Positions 57,331 through 64,000 of a DNA stretch of 64,000 nt are shown in pieces. Under the pieces are notes generated by a model that was not told the origin of the DNA, made no database searches, and saw only the letters and a program-made list of their open reading frames with translations. Positions within the stretch are counted from its first letter, which is position 1; each line of letters opens with the position of its first letter. Both the position numbers and the translations under genes were made by a program. Origin of the DNA: Acinetobacter baumannii (lineage in GTDB: Bacteria; Pseudomonadota; Gammaproteobacteria; Pseudomonadales; Moraxellaceae); the NCBI RefSeq assembly GCF_016508585.1, contig NZ_JADVOP010000007.1, forward strand, positions 83,064 through 147,063, written 5' to 3'.

Positions 57331-57549
57331 ATGGAAATAATCAAGGTCAAACCAGATGAGAAATTAGCTCAATTAATTGCTTCTGGCACAAGTCTTGTTA
57401 GCAGTAAAGATACAGCTACAGTTCTTGGGTTAAAACCTAATACTTTAAGGGTTTGGGCAAGCACTGGGCGAGGTGACTTAGAGCCAGTTATGACATCCAG
57501 TGGAGCTAAATGGCGATTAACAGACATTAGAAATTTAATAGGGGCTTAA
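57331..57549 (+). CDS. Small helix-turn-helix protein (excisionase/MerR-like)
   Basis: A 72-residue protein with one HTH of the MerR/HTH_17 excisionase type: VSSKDTATVLGLKPNTLRVW is followed by a wing segment (GAKWRLTDIRNLI). It is convergent with the integrase and ends in the shared terminator. Size and position fit a recombination directionality factor or a small regulator that could replace the broken AlpA. Confidence 0.65.
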   Translation: MEIIKVKPDEKLAQLIASGTSLVSSKDTATVLGLKPNTLRVWASTGRGDLEPVMTSSGAKWRLTDIRNLIGA

Positions 57550-57562
57550 AAAGCCCCTATTA
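57537..57562. terminator. Bidirectional terminator between HTH gene and integrase
   Basis: AATAGGGGCTT (57537-57547) pairs with AAGCCCCTATT (57551-57561). It overlaps the HTH stop codon and sits right before the integrase stop. Confidence 0.75.
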
Positions 57563-58828
57563 TTATTGAACGACTTTAGCTTGTTGCAAAATCCATTCTT
57601 CAATTTTTGTAAGATATATCCTAAGAAGATCAACTGGGCGATCCTTATAATGCTTTTCTTGTGTTGCACTAGGTTTATGCCCCATTAATTGCGCAACGAC
57701 ACCCGCAGGAATTTCCAACCACTCTGTCAGATTACTAAACGAACGCCTCAAGTCATGAATAGTGATTCTAGGCAATTGCCTTTCGTCCAACTTCTCATGA
57801 TATTTTCGCCGCACATCAGTGATGTAACCACAATCAGATTGATCCGTCCAAAATATATAATCTGATTTTGAATTAACAGGCAGGGTTCTTAAAAGCTTTT
57901 CAACATATGGCGTCATTGGAATCAATCTATAATCTTGTTCATACTTATCCCATATTTTTATTGTTTTCCACTTAAAATCTAAATGCTCATGCTTAACAGA
58001 CCGCATTGATTCCGATCTCGGTCCAGTCAATATGGTAATTTGTAAAAATACTCTATGCATTATATTAGGTACTTCCCTGACAGCTAAGAACCAATCAGCT
58101 AATTGATCTCTCTGTAATGCTCTTTTCCTTGGTTTTAAAACAGGGACTGACTTACGAACTTTTTTTGCCTCATGAACATCTTTGGAAATAATTTTTGAAT
58201 AAACTTCATGCTCAGCACACCAATTGATAAATGCCCGAACCAATCGAAAACATAGAGCTGCACTTCCCTTTCTTGTTTCTGATTCTTTTTGCTGCCATTG
58301 CGTTAATTTATCTGCCGTAATCTCGGAAAGTGGAACATCAAGCAAAGCAGCCATTGCCCCTGGTTGTGTTACCCCCTTTCCTCTCTTCTTAGCCTCTCCA
58401 CCACGATGTATATAAGTAAAATGACTTTCTAAGTGAGAAATGCTCCATTCCGCTTTATTAGCCTCGATATATTCCATAAAAACAACACCAAATAAAATTG
58501 CTTCCAATTCAGTTCGTTTAAAAAACTCCTCATTTTTTAAAACCTCTTCAGCTTTTGTTCGCCTTGGGTCTATTCCTTGATCACATAAATGCTGTAATCG
58601 TCTAGCTTCTTTCCTTGCATCATCTAACGACCAAGTATCCACACTACCAATTGTAATTCTGATACTTTGCCCAAGAGATCGGCTTTGAAAAATATATGAC
58701 CGATTTTCATTTTTAGTTACACGAACAGACAATCCCTGAGCATCAGTATCCCAATAAAATTTTTGATTTTTTCCATCTTCTGGGCTTTCAAGTTTAAATA
58801 CTTTGGTTGTAGTGAACTTTATTTTCAT
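57563..58828 (-). CDS. Tyrosine-type site-specific recombinase (island integrase)
   Basis: A 421-residue P4-like integrase. An N-terminal arm-binding domain (residues about 1-100; the YIFQSRS and RITIGSVD strands) is followed by a core-binding region and the C-terminal catalytic domain with Arg in TGPRSESM, HDLRRS, GHKPSATQEKHY (last Tyr is the nucleophile). It acts on the tRNA-Lys(CUU) 3' end. The start lies 155 bp from the right attachment site, with the arm-type repeat and an inverted copy of GCTTACA between them. Integrases usually sit next to the attachment site, as here. Confidence 0.9.
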   Translation of the reverse strand: MKIKFTTTKVFKLESPEDGKNQKFYWDTDAQGLSVRVTKNENRSYIFQSRSLGQSIRITIGSVDTWSLDDARKEARRLQHLCDQGIDPRRTKAEEVLKNEEFFKRTELEAILFGVVFMEYIEANKAEWSISHLESHFTYIHRGGEAKKRGKGVTQPGAMAALLDVPLSEITADKLTQWQQKESETRKGSAALCFRLVRAFINWCAEHEVYSKIISKDVHEAKKVRKSVPVLKPRKRALQRDQLADWFLAVREVPNIMHRVFLQITILTGPRSESMRSVKHEHLDFKWKTIKIWDKYEQDYRLIPMTPYVEKLLRTLPVNSKSDYIFWTDQSDCGYITDVRRKYHEKLDERQLPRITIHDLRRSFSNLTEWLEIPAGVVAQLMGHKPSATQEKHYKDRPVDLLRIYLTKIEEWILQQAKVVQ

Positions 58829-58848
58829 TAGCTTACATCAAGTTTCCA

Positions 58849-58867
58849 TGTAAGCACTATGTAAGCA
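58849..58867. repeat. Right candidate integrase arm site
   Basis: The 19-bp repeat TGTAAGCACTATGTAAGCA, identical to that at 33653-33671, 20 bp upstream of the integrase start and 115 bp from the right repeat. GCTTACA at 58831-58837 is an inverted copy of its core word. Confidence 0.6.
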
Positions 58868-58982
58868 AATTAATTCCACACCAGTCAACAACAATAAATA
58901 CAAAAATAAACCAAGTTATTAATATTAAATATAATTTAACTTAAAATAAGCACCAATCAACACCAATAAATAGTTAAACCAT

Positions 58983-59031
58983 TAGACTCTTAATCTATTG
59001 GTCGTGGGTTCGAACCCCACACAACCCACCA
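58983..59031. repeat. Right attachment site: 49-bp copy of the tRNA-Lys(CUU) 3' end
   Basis: A perfect match to 33547-33595, from the anticodon-stem side to CCA. The tRNA 5' half is missing, so it is not a gene but the displaced chromosomal 3' end. The base after CCA differs from the left copy (G versus T). Confidence 0.92.
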
Positions 59032-59054
59032 GATTTAAAAACGATCTATTCACT

Positions 59055-59726
59055 TTAATTATCAAATCTTTGTAATACATACGCTTTTGTTGGCGCAGTA
59101 TGATGTTGGCTAAAGTACAAACGATTCTCTTCAGTTCCATTGAGAATTCTGTCAATATCCATAATCAAGTTGTTCTGCGCATCTACTTTATAAAAAAATT
59201 GAATCCCCTCTATTCTGTTCACAATGATTTCATGCTGAGCTTCATCATAAATCCATGTATTCTTTTGATAGCTTCGATTGGATTTTATATCACTGTTTTC
59301 ATAGCTTATTTTGCCCATATATACAAAAGTACGATGTGCAGTTCCATCTGCAAGCAAGTTGATAATAAACTCTGCACTGCCCTGATCACACTTCGCAAAT
59401 GGATCATCACAGCTGATTTGAACATGATAGCGCCCAACAAAGGCTTCTGCCTTGGATGGTAAACTTTGATGCTGTGGTGAAAAGCCTTTCACCTCAGCCA
59501 TTGCGGGTAAGGTCGCCTGACCTGCAACCTCACTCAGTTTTTTACCGTCATTTGCAGGTACGGCTTGGGTTGCTTCTTGCAGTGCAATCTCACTAGATGA
59601 ATGCTGTGTATCAGAAGAACTCTGCTGTTTATTGTTCGATTTTGAAGAATCACAAGCACTCAATAAGCTGCAGATACCTATACCTAAAATCCCAAGGAAG
59701 CTTGTTTTATGAACCATCAAATGCAT
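59055..59726 (-). CDS. Lipoprotein of unknown function (about 223 aa)
   Basis: Translation from ATG 59726 (or a second ATG at 59717) gives a typical lipoprotein signal ending LLSAC; the frame upstream to 59771 is less likely. The mature part has a Ser/Gln/Asn linker and a domain with ISCDDPFAKCDQG (two Cys likely paired), FIINLLADGTAHRTF and a C-terminal strand array. It resembles lipocalin-like small lipoproteins, with no identified ligand. First gene after the island. Confidence 0.65.
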   Translation of the reverse strand: MHLMVHKTSFLGILGIGICSLLSACDSSKSNNKQQSSSDTQHSSSEIALQEATQAVPANDGKKLSEVAGQATLPAMAEVKGFSPQHQSLPSKAEAFVGRYHVQISCDDPFAKCDQGSAEFIINLLADGTAHRTFVYMGKISYENSDIKSNRSYQKNTWIYDEAQHEIIVNRIEGIQFFYKVDAQNNLIMDIDRILNGTEENRLYFSQHHTAPTKAYVLQRFDN

Positions 59727-60061
59727 AAATCCCAATAACCCAAATATACTGAGTAAAAACATGCAAAACATTCATCTGCATGCGCATATAGTATTGCGTT
59801 GTACCACTTCTCGAAATCTTCACGGTATTTTTTTTACAAAAGTATAAAAAACACATTTTTTTCAATTCGTCTGTACGTGGTTTACGTCCGCTTTTTTACA
59901 GTATTTTGAATAATTTAAGAAATATTGTTACACAGTATTAACAATTTTTATCGGCACTTTACTTGAAGAATTGTGTCATAACTCCATTATTAAAAGTACA
60001 GTGATTGTTTTTATATTGCTAACTCAAGACCTGTGACTGATAACTTTCTAAGGAGATTTAA
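59727..60061. other. Intergenic region
   Basis: Nothing is recognised except the A+T-rich leader of the PspC-domain gene, with an AAGGAG ribosome site at 60050-60055. Confidence 0.5.
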
Positions 60062-60322
60062 ATGACCAATTCTGGTTTATATCGTTCAAGCCGACATAAT
60101 ATGATCGCCGGTGTGATGGGCGGTATTGCTGAACGTTTTGGTTGGAATGTAACTTTGCTGCGTATCATTTTCGTGATTATTTCATGTATGAGTGCTGCAT
60201 TCCCAGGTATTCTGGTCTATCTGATTCTTTGGTTAGTGATGCCTAAACAGAATTTACGCTTGAATGATCATCAAGCCTATCAGCGTCCTGTACGTACCAT
60301 TTATGAAGAAAAAACCCATTAA
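60062..60322 (+). CDS. PspC-domain membrane protein (86 aa)
   Basis: A small PspC-type protein: LYRSSRHNMIAGVMGGIAERFGW (the PspC start) is followed by one membrane helix (LRIIFVIISCMSAAFPGILVYLILWLVM). Family members take part in envelope-stress sensing with PspA/B, though no other psp gene is seen here. A strong AAGGAG ribosome site and the terminator at 60353 frame the gene. Confidence 0.85.
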   Translation: MTNSGLYRSSRHNMIAGVMGGIAERFGWNVTLLRIIFVIISCMSAAFPGILVYLILWLVMPKQNLRLNDHQAYQRPVRTIYEEKTH

Positions 60323-60352
60323 CTGAAATTTTTTAAACATTTTCCCTTTTCT

Positions 60353-60389
60353 GCTACAGCAGTTCCCCCAAACTGCTGTAGCTTTTTTT
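60353..60389 (+). terminator. PspC gene terminator
   Basis: A 12-bp perfect stem (60353-60364 with 60371-60382) and a T run after it; also useful to the convergent HPP gene. Confidence 0.88.
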
Positions 60390-60408
60390 ATTCAACACTG
60401 CTTCATTA

Positions 60409-61509
60409 TTATGTTGAATTATTCAGCTGTTGTTGCAATGCAGCAATCATATCCGCACGACTGATAATCCCCACCAATTTCTGATTTTCAATCACAGGAA
60501 TATAGTTAAAAGACCGCTCCACAAAATATGGTACAAGATCTTGAATCGGCTGAGTGGGTTGTACTGTCACGACCTGTCGATTCATAATCTGTTTGACGAC
60601 GTGTTGCCATGAGGCTCTAGGATCAGTCGCTCGTTTAAACCACTCTACAATTTCATACAGCGCCAAGGTACCCACCAGCTCATAGCCGGCATTGACCACA
60701 GGTAAACTCATTAAATTTACCTGTTTAAACTTATCTAAAGCTTGGTGAATGTCATCCTGTTCATTTAGGCTAATCACGTCTCTACTCATAATATCCTGAC
60801 AAAGAAATTCATGAACTGCGCGTGCATTGGCTTTCTCTTGCGCTTCTAAAATGATTTTTTGCAAATCATATTCACTGATGTCTAAAAGCTGGGTTTGATG
60901 CTCCAAGACCTCTTGGATATCTTGCGGTTGGATGGTGACTTTTTGTGTTGGCGTTGGGTCTTTAGATCGAACGTTGAGTTGTGCAGCTTGGGGATATTGT
61001 TTGCCTAACATCCGATTAAAAATAATCGCAATCACCAGCAAAAATACGGAGTTAATCAGCACTGGATAGAAAATAAAATGATAGCCCAGTTGATGTACCG
61101 AATCACCGCCCAATACCGCAGTAATTGCTACTGCACCACTCGGTGGATGTAGCGAGTCCGTACTCATCATCAAAAAAATCGACAATGCAACAGCAATACT
61201 GAATGCTTCAGTCGGATTGGAAATCAATAGCGCACATGTCACGCCAATCAAACCAGCTATGGTATTTCCAACCACCATATTCCAAGGCTGTGCCAAAGGG
61301 CTTGCAGGCACTGCAAATAGCAATACCGAGGATGCTCCCATCGGTGCGATATACCATGCGTTAAAGCCGCCTAATACATACCAACAGATCAGTGAAGATA
61401 TTGCCAAGCCCAAAAGTGCCCCCAAACCGCAAAGTAAACGATCTTTTAGGGGTAACACTTTAAAATTAGGCTTTAAGGTATTTAACCATTCAAGTTGCGT
61501 ATGAAACAC
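60409..61509 (-). CDS. HPP-family membrane protein with two CBS domains
   Basis: A 366-residue protein. The N-terminal part is an HPP domain with four hydrophobic segments (residues about 25-165) and the conserved LHPPSGA. The C-terminal half has two CBS domains (about 240-300 and 305-360) which usually bind adenine nucleotides. Some HPP proteins transport nitrite or related anions. The CBS pair suggests control by energy state. The transported substrate is unknown. Confidence 0.82.
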   Translation of the reverse strand: MFHTQLEWLNTLKPNFKVLPLKDRLLCGLGALLGLAISSLICWYVLGGFNAWYIAPMGASSVLLFAVPASPLAQPWNMVVGNTIAGLIGVTCALLISNPTEAFSIAVALSIFLMMSTDSLHPPSGAVAITAVLGGDSVHQLGYHFIFYPVLINSVFLLVIAIIFNRMLGKQYPQAAQLNVRSKDPTPTQKVTIQPQDIQEVLEHQTQLLDISEYDLQKIILEAQEKANARAVHEFLCQDIMSRDVISLNEQDDIHQALDKFKQVNLMSLPVVNAGYELVGTLALYEIVEWFKRATDPRASWQHVVKQIMNRQVVTVQPTQPIQDLVPYFVERSFNYIPVIENQKLVGIISRADMIAALQQQLNNST

Positions 61510-61631
61510 GACAATCCTTTACTTTTGCGCTGTTGAAGTGCGAATTATACGTTGTTGTGATTATAAGGTGTATTTATTATCCATCTTAGATGTATAAATA
61601 TTTCTACTATATTTCTCATAGAATGATTTTT

Positions 61632-62045
61632 TCATCGTGCATATTCAGTCAACTGCTCTAACCTTTTGCCATATTCTTGCATGGGGCAAAACTCGTACAT
61701 GGGTGAACCTATATATCGCCCAGCGTTTTGACACTCCTGATCAACATAAGCTTTCCACAAACGTTGTGATTTCAGCACGTCTGTATAACGTTCTTGTTGA
61801 TTGTCTTGCTGGCTTTGTTTTTTAATATGGTCTAATACTTTGACAATTTCTTTTTCATAGAATGCTTTGCCTTGGTGGCTACATATTTCTACAACAGCAT
61901 TATTAATATTTCCCAATCCGAGCTCTTCAATTGTTTGATCAACACATTTGTTGTATATATCCGTTTTGATCTCGTGATTTTCTGCGTAAACCCCAGTGGA
62001 AAAAATCACGGTAGAAAAAATAATCATTTTTAGGCATGCTTTCAT
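61632..62045 (-). CDS. Exported LprI/DUF1311-like protein
   Basis: A 137-residue protein with a signal peptide ending GVYAE. The mature part has four cysteines and the LKSQRLWKAYVDQEC signature of LprI-like (DUF1311) proteins, which include a mycobacterial lysozyme inhibitor. The role here is unknown; inhibition of host or rival lysozyme is one possibility. Confidence 0.7.
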   Translation of the reverse strand: MKACLKMIIFSTVIFSTGVYAENHEIKTDIYNKCVDQTIEELGLGNINNAVVEICSHQGKAFYEKEIVKVLDHIKKQSQQDNQQERYTDVLKSQRLWKAYVDQECQNAGRYIGSPMYEFCPMQEYGKRLEQLTEYAR

Positions 62046-62072
62046 TATTAAATCTCATTTGTTGTTTTGATC

Positions 62073-62525
62073 ATGGCTCAATATAGCAATAAATCTATTT
62101 TAAAAGCTTTATTTTTAGCGCCTAGCATGAGCTTAGTCGTATTGGTCACTTTTTTTCTTTTCATGAATCATCAATATGATGTGCAGTCCTTACTTACAGT
62201 GTTTGGTATCAGCTTAATGATTTATTTGATTTACTGTGTGATTGTCATTCCAATTGCATATGCACTTTCATTATGGCTTGCACACCAATATTGGCTCAAT
62301 TTTTTCAGTATTTTCTTTGGCTCGATATTGATGTGGCTGATTGTTAGCATCATTGGCTATTTGATTTTTACTGGCTCACTGCCAACCCCCATCTGGAAAT
62401 TATTCAGTGACTGGTTTTTCTATGCAATTTCAATCTTTTCAGGCTGTTGTTATTGGGGATTTTTAAAGCTATTTTCTTCTCAACCTAAACTTGATCAGAA
62501 TAACTTAGAAAAAACAGATGCATAA
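62073..62525 (+). CDS. Small integral membrane protein (150 aa)
   Basis: Four predicted membrane segments, ATG 62073 (the frame opens at a TTG at 62067). No family or motif is recognised. It diverges from the LprI-like gene, with a 27-bp gap only, so both promoters must overlap. Confidence 0.55.
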   Translation: MAQYSNKSILKALFLAPSMSLVVLVTFFLFMNHQYDVQSLLTVFGISLMIYLIYCVIVIPIAYALSLWLAHQYWLNFFSIFFGSILMWLIVSIIGYLIFTGSLPTPIWKLFSDWFFYAISIFSGCCYWGFLKLFSSQPKLDQNNLEKTDA

Positions 62526-62573
62526 AGACTGATAGTCGATGTAAAGGCTTTCTCGATCAAAATTCGGTATTCG

Positions 62574-62612
62574 CGCTTGCTCAGGTTAGTAAGTCACGAA
62601 TCTGAGCAAGCG
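62574..62612. repeat. 11-bp inverted repeat between convergent genes
   Basis: CGCTTGCTCAG (62574-62584) and CTGAGCAAGCG (62602-62612) with a 17-nt loop. It lies between the stops of two convergent genes but has no T run, so it is a weak or factor-aided terminator at best. Confidence 0.5.
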
Positions 62613-62618
62613 TCTGAT

Positions 62619-63923
62619 TTAATACATTCGTTGCATTAATCTCAATTCTGAAGGTTTTGGAATTTTACCAGTTTGCCCTAAAGCACGATACTTTTGAGTT
62701 AAATCTTCGCGAACAATCTTGGCTTTCATCGGATTTTTAGTAATACCTTTAGCTCCATTTTCTAAACGATCCAAAAAATATATTCCGACCAAAATATTGT
62801 CTTGTTCATAATATTTTTGATATAACTCCATCGCCTTTTGGGGATCAGCTTTAATTAAATTTCCCTGTTCGTAATAGAGTGGTAAGTTCAACTGTGCGCG
62901 CTCATGTCCGGCTTCAGCTGCTTTTTCCAACCACATCATCGCCAGTTGAGGATTATAAATTTTTGACTGTTTCTGTGCATACAATTCCGACAAATTAAAA
63001 TAAGCAGATTTTGGATCTTGATCATGTTTTGCATTTTCAGTTTCTTCAAATATCTCTATTTCATAGGTCAGATTTTCAAACTTTTTATCGCTTTTTAATA
63101 ATCTTAAAATTGCCTGTTGTGCAGCAAGATTATGTTCATTTGCTCGGGTCGCAATTTTGTAATAATTCATGGCTTCACCCAAATGTGATTTTAAATAAGG
63201 TTTCTGTTCTGCCATTTGCCCCATCATGAAACCGATAAAACCATCAGCATCAAATTGTAAAGAATAGATGCGCCAAGCTTTTTTCCAATATTTGAGTGCT
63301 TTTTGCTCATCCAATTCAGCACCAATACCATACGCATATGCATAACTTAAATATGCCCATATTGGGGTTGGATAATCATCTTGGTCACCCATGTGCTTTT
63401 CAATCGAATGAAATATAGAAACTGCAGATTCTTTCCTGGCAGGATCAGCACAATGTTGATTCAGTACAGGATAAAAAATATAGGCATCGGCACTTCCCTT
63501 TTTAACAGCATCCAGCAACACCTCAAAAGCCTGAGCTTGGTCAATTTCAACCTGATCACCGTAATACAACTTTTGCGCGTTCACCATTAAGTTATAAATT
63601 TCCAACCCGTCGGGATCTACTTCAGATGCCTGTTTTGGTGTTGGCTGCATCTGTTGTTTTTGTTCCTCAGAAAGTCCCAGTTGACGAAATAAAATATTTA
63701 AAGCTTGATGCATTGCTTTGGTATTTGGGTCTTCATCAGTGGGTGATTGTACATAATGATCCCACAATAGTTTTTGGTTATATCCTTTATTTAATTCATA
63801 AAATTCTTTAAAAATAGGTGCTGTCTGTGGAGCAAAACAAGGAGCTTTCTCAATATTTTCCGCATAAGTTGCTGATACAAAACCCAAAGTTATAATATAG
63901 ACTAAATAATTGAATTTTTTCAT
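62619..63923 (-). CDS. Sel1-repeat exported protein
   Basis: About 434 residues from ATG 63923 (GAGAAAG site); the GTG two codons upstream is less likely. A signal peptide ends TYAE. The mature protein contains Sel1/TPR-like repeats, e.g. YAYAYGIGAELDEQKALKYWKKA and MMWLEKAAEAGHERAQLNLPLYYEQG, that make a right-handed superhelical scaffold. Such proteins mediate protein-protein contacts at the envelope. Its partner is unknown. Confidence 0.75.
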   Translation of the reverse strand: MKKFNYLVYIITLGFVSATYAENIEKAPCFAPQTAPIFKEFYELNKGYNQKLLWDHYVQSPTDEDPNTKAMHQALNILFRQLGLSEEQKQQMQPTPKQASEVDPDGLEIYNLMVNAQKLYYGDQVEIDQAQAFEVLLDAVKKGSADAYIFYPVLNQHCADPARKESAVSIFHSIEKHMGDQDDYPTPIWAYLSYAYAYGIGAELDEQKALKYWKKAWRIYSLQFDADGFIGFMMGQMAEQKPYLKSHLGEAMNYYKIATRANEHNLAAQQAILRLLKSDKKFENLTYEIEIFEETENAKHDQDPKSAYFNLSELYAQKQSKIYNPQLAMMWLEKAAEAGHERAQLNLPLYYEQGNLIKADPQKAMELYQKYYEQDNILVGIYFLDRLENGAKGITKNPMKAKIVREDLTQKYRALGQTGKIPKPSELRLMQRMY

Positions 63924-64000
63924 AAGCACTTTCTCATTTTGATATCAGTATTAAATTTAAAAATTTTTAAATTATATATCAATAATTCAAATATTTAACT

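Larger units (their letters stand above)
33547..59031. mobile_element. Integrated genomic island (about 25.4 kb) in tRNA-Lys(CUU)
   Basis: The element is bounded by the 49-bp tRNA repeat; from the base after the left repeat to the end of the right repeat is 25,436 bp. It encodes a tyrosine recombinase next to the right end, a heavy-metal efflux block, a degraded AlpA regulator, nuclease and recombination-like proteins, a YagK/YfjJ Rep and several unrecognised genes. No relaxase, coupling ATPase or type IV secretion gene was seen, so it is probably a mobilisable or satellite-like island that needs help to move between cells. Confidence 0.9.

Noticed and set aside
58983..59031. A second tRNA-Lys gene at the right end of the island
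   Set aside because: Only the 3' 49 nt match; the 5' half of the tRNA is missing, so it is the attachment-site copy, not a gene.
33596..59031. CRISPR array, phage structural genes, relaxase or type IV secretion genes inside the island
   Set aside because: No repeat-spacer array, capsid/tail gene, or conjugation gene was seen on either strand; the island is not called a prophage or an ICE.

Overview
The window is a chromosomal segment of a gammaproteobacterium, most likely Acinetobacter (Moraxellaceae). The reasons are low G+C with A+T-rich spacers, an RNase E with a very long Q/A-rich tail, the rne/rluC/HAD-phosphatase neighbourhood, tRNA-Lys genes that encode their own CCA, and a catalase, AidB-like protein and hca/mhp set of Acinetobacter type. 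This is recognition by eye; no database was searched.

Layout. 1-9.5 kb: housekeeping and stress genes (two tiny basic proteins, an AidB-like acyl-CoA dehydrogenase with a divergent TetR regulator, catalase, a DCC-family thiol oxidoreductase, DoxX-like protein, two exported proteins, a metallo-beta-lactamase-fold hydrolase, a cation diffusion facilitator and a GNAT acetyltransferase). 9.6-22.9 kb: a catabolic cluster for 3-phenylpropionate/cinnamate. Dioxygenase (HcaE, HcaF, HcaC, HcaD), diol dehydrogenase (HcaB), ring-cleavage enzyme (MhpB), hydrolase (MhpC), hydratase (MhpD), aldolase (MhpE) and acylating aldehyde dehydrogenase (MhpF) together give a full route to central metabolites, with an HcaR-type LysR regulator and an OprD-family porin. 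23.2-32.8 kb: GST, WYL regulator, HAD phosphatase, RluC, RNase E with a long structured leader, and a FATP-type acyl-CoA synthetase. 32.9-33.6 kb: three tandem tRNA-Lys(UUU) genes and one tRNA-Lys(CUU).

33.6-59.03 kb is an integrated element of about 25.4 kb, inserted at the 3' end of tRNA-Lys(CUU). It is bounded by a perfect 49-bp repeat of the tRNA 3' half and carries a tyrosine integrase next to the right end. A 19-bp repeat near both ends looks like integrase arm sites. Cargo is a heavy-metal resistance block (CDF pump, cytochrome b561, two-component system, CzcC, DUF3240 protein, CzcA, CzcB). The backbone has a frameshifted AlpA regulator, a Cys-rich element-type protein, a YqaJ nuclease, a DUF932 protein, a YagK/YfjJ-type Rep and a small HTH protein. 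The less understood part comprises an orphan PD-(D/E)XK-like protein, a strongly structured 200-nt leader region, a run of small exported or membrane proteins, an 804-residue protein that looks like a relative of the Rep with a degenerate HUH motif, and a coiled-coil protein. No relaxase, coupling protein or type IV secretion genes are seen, so the element is not self-conjugative on this evidence.

59.05-64 kb is again chromosomal: a lipoprotein, a PspC-domain protein, an HPP/CBS membrane protein, an LprI-like protein, a small membrane protein and a Sel1-type repeat protein.
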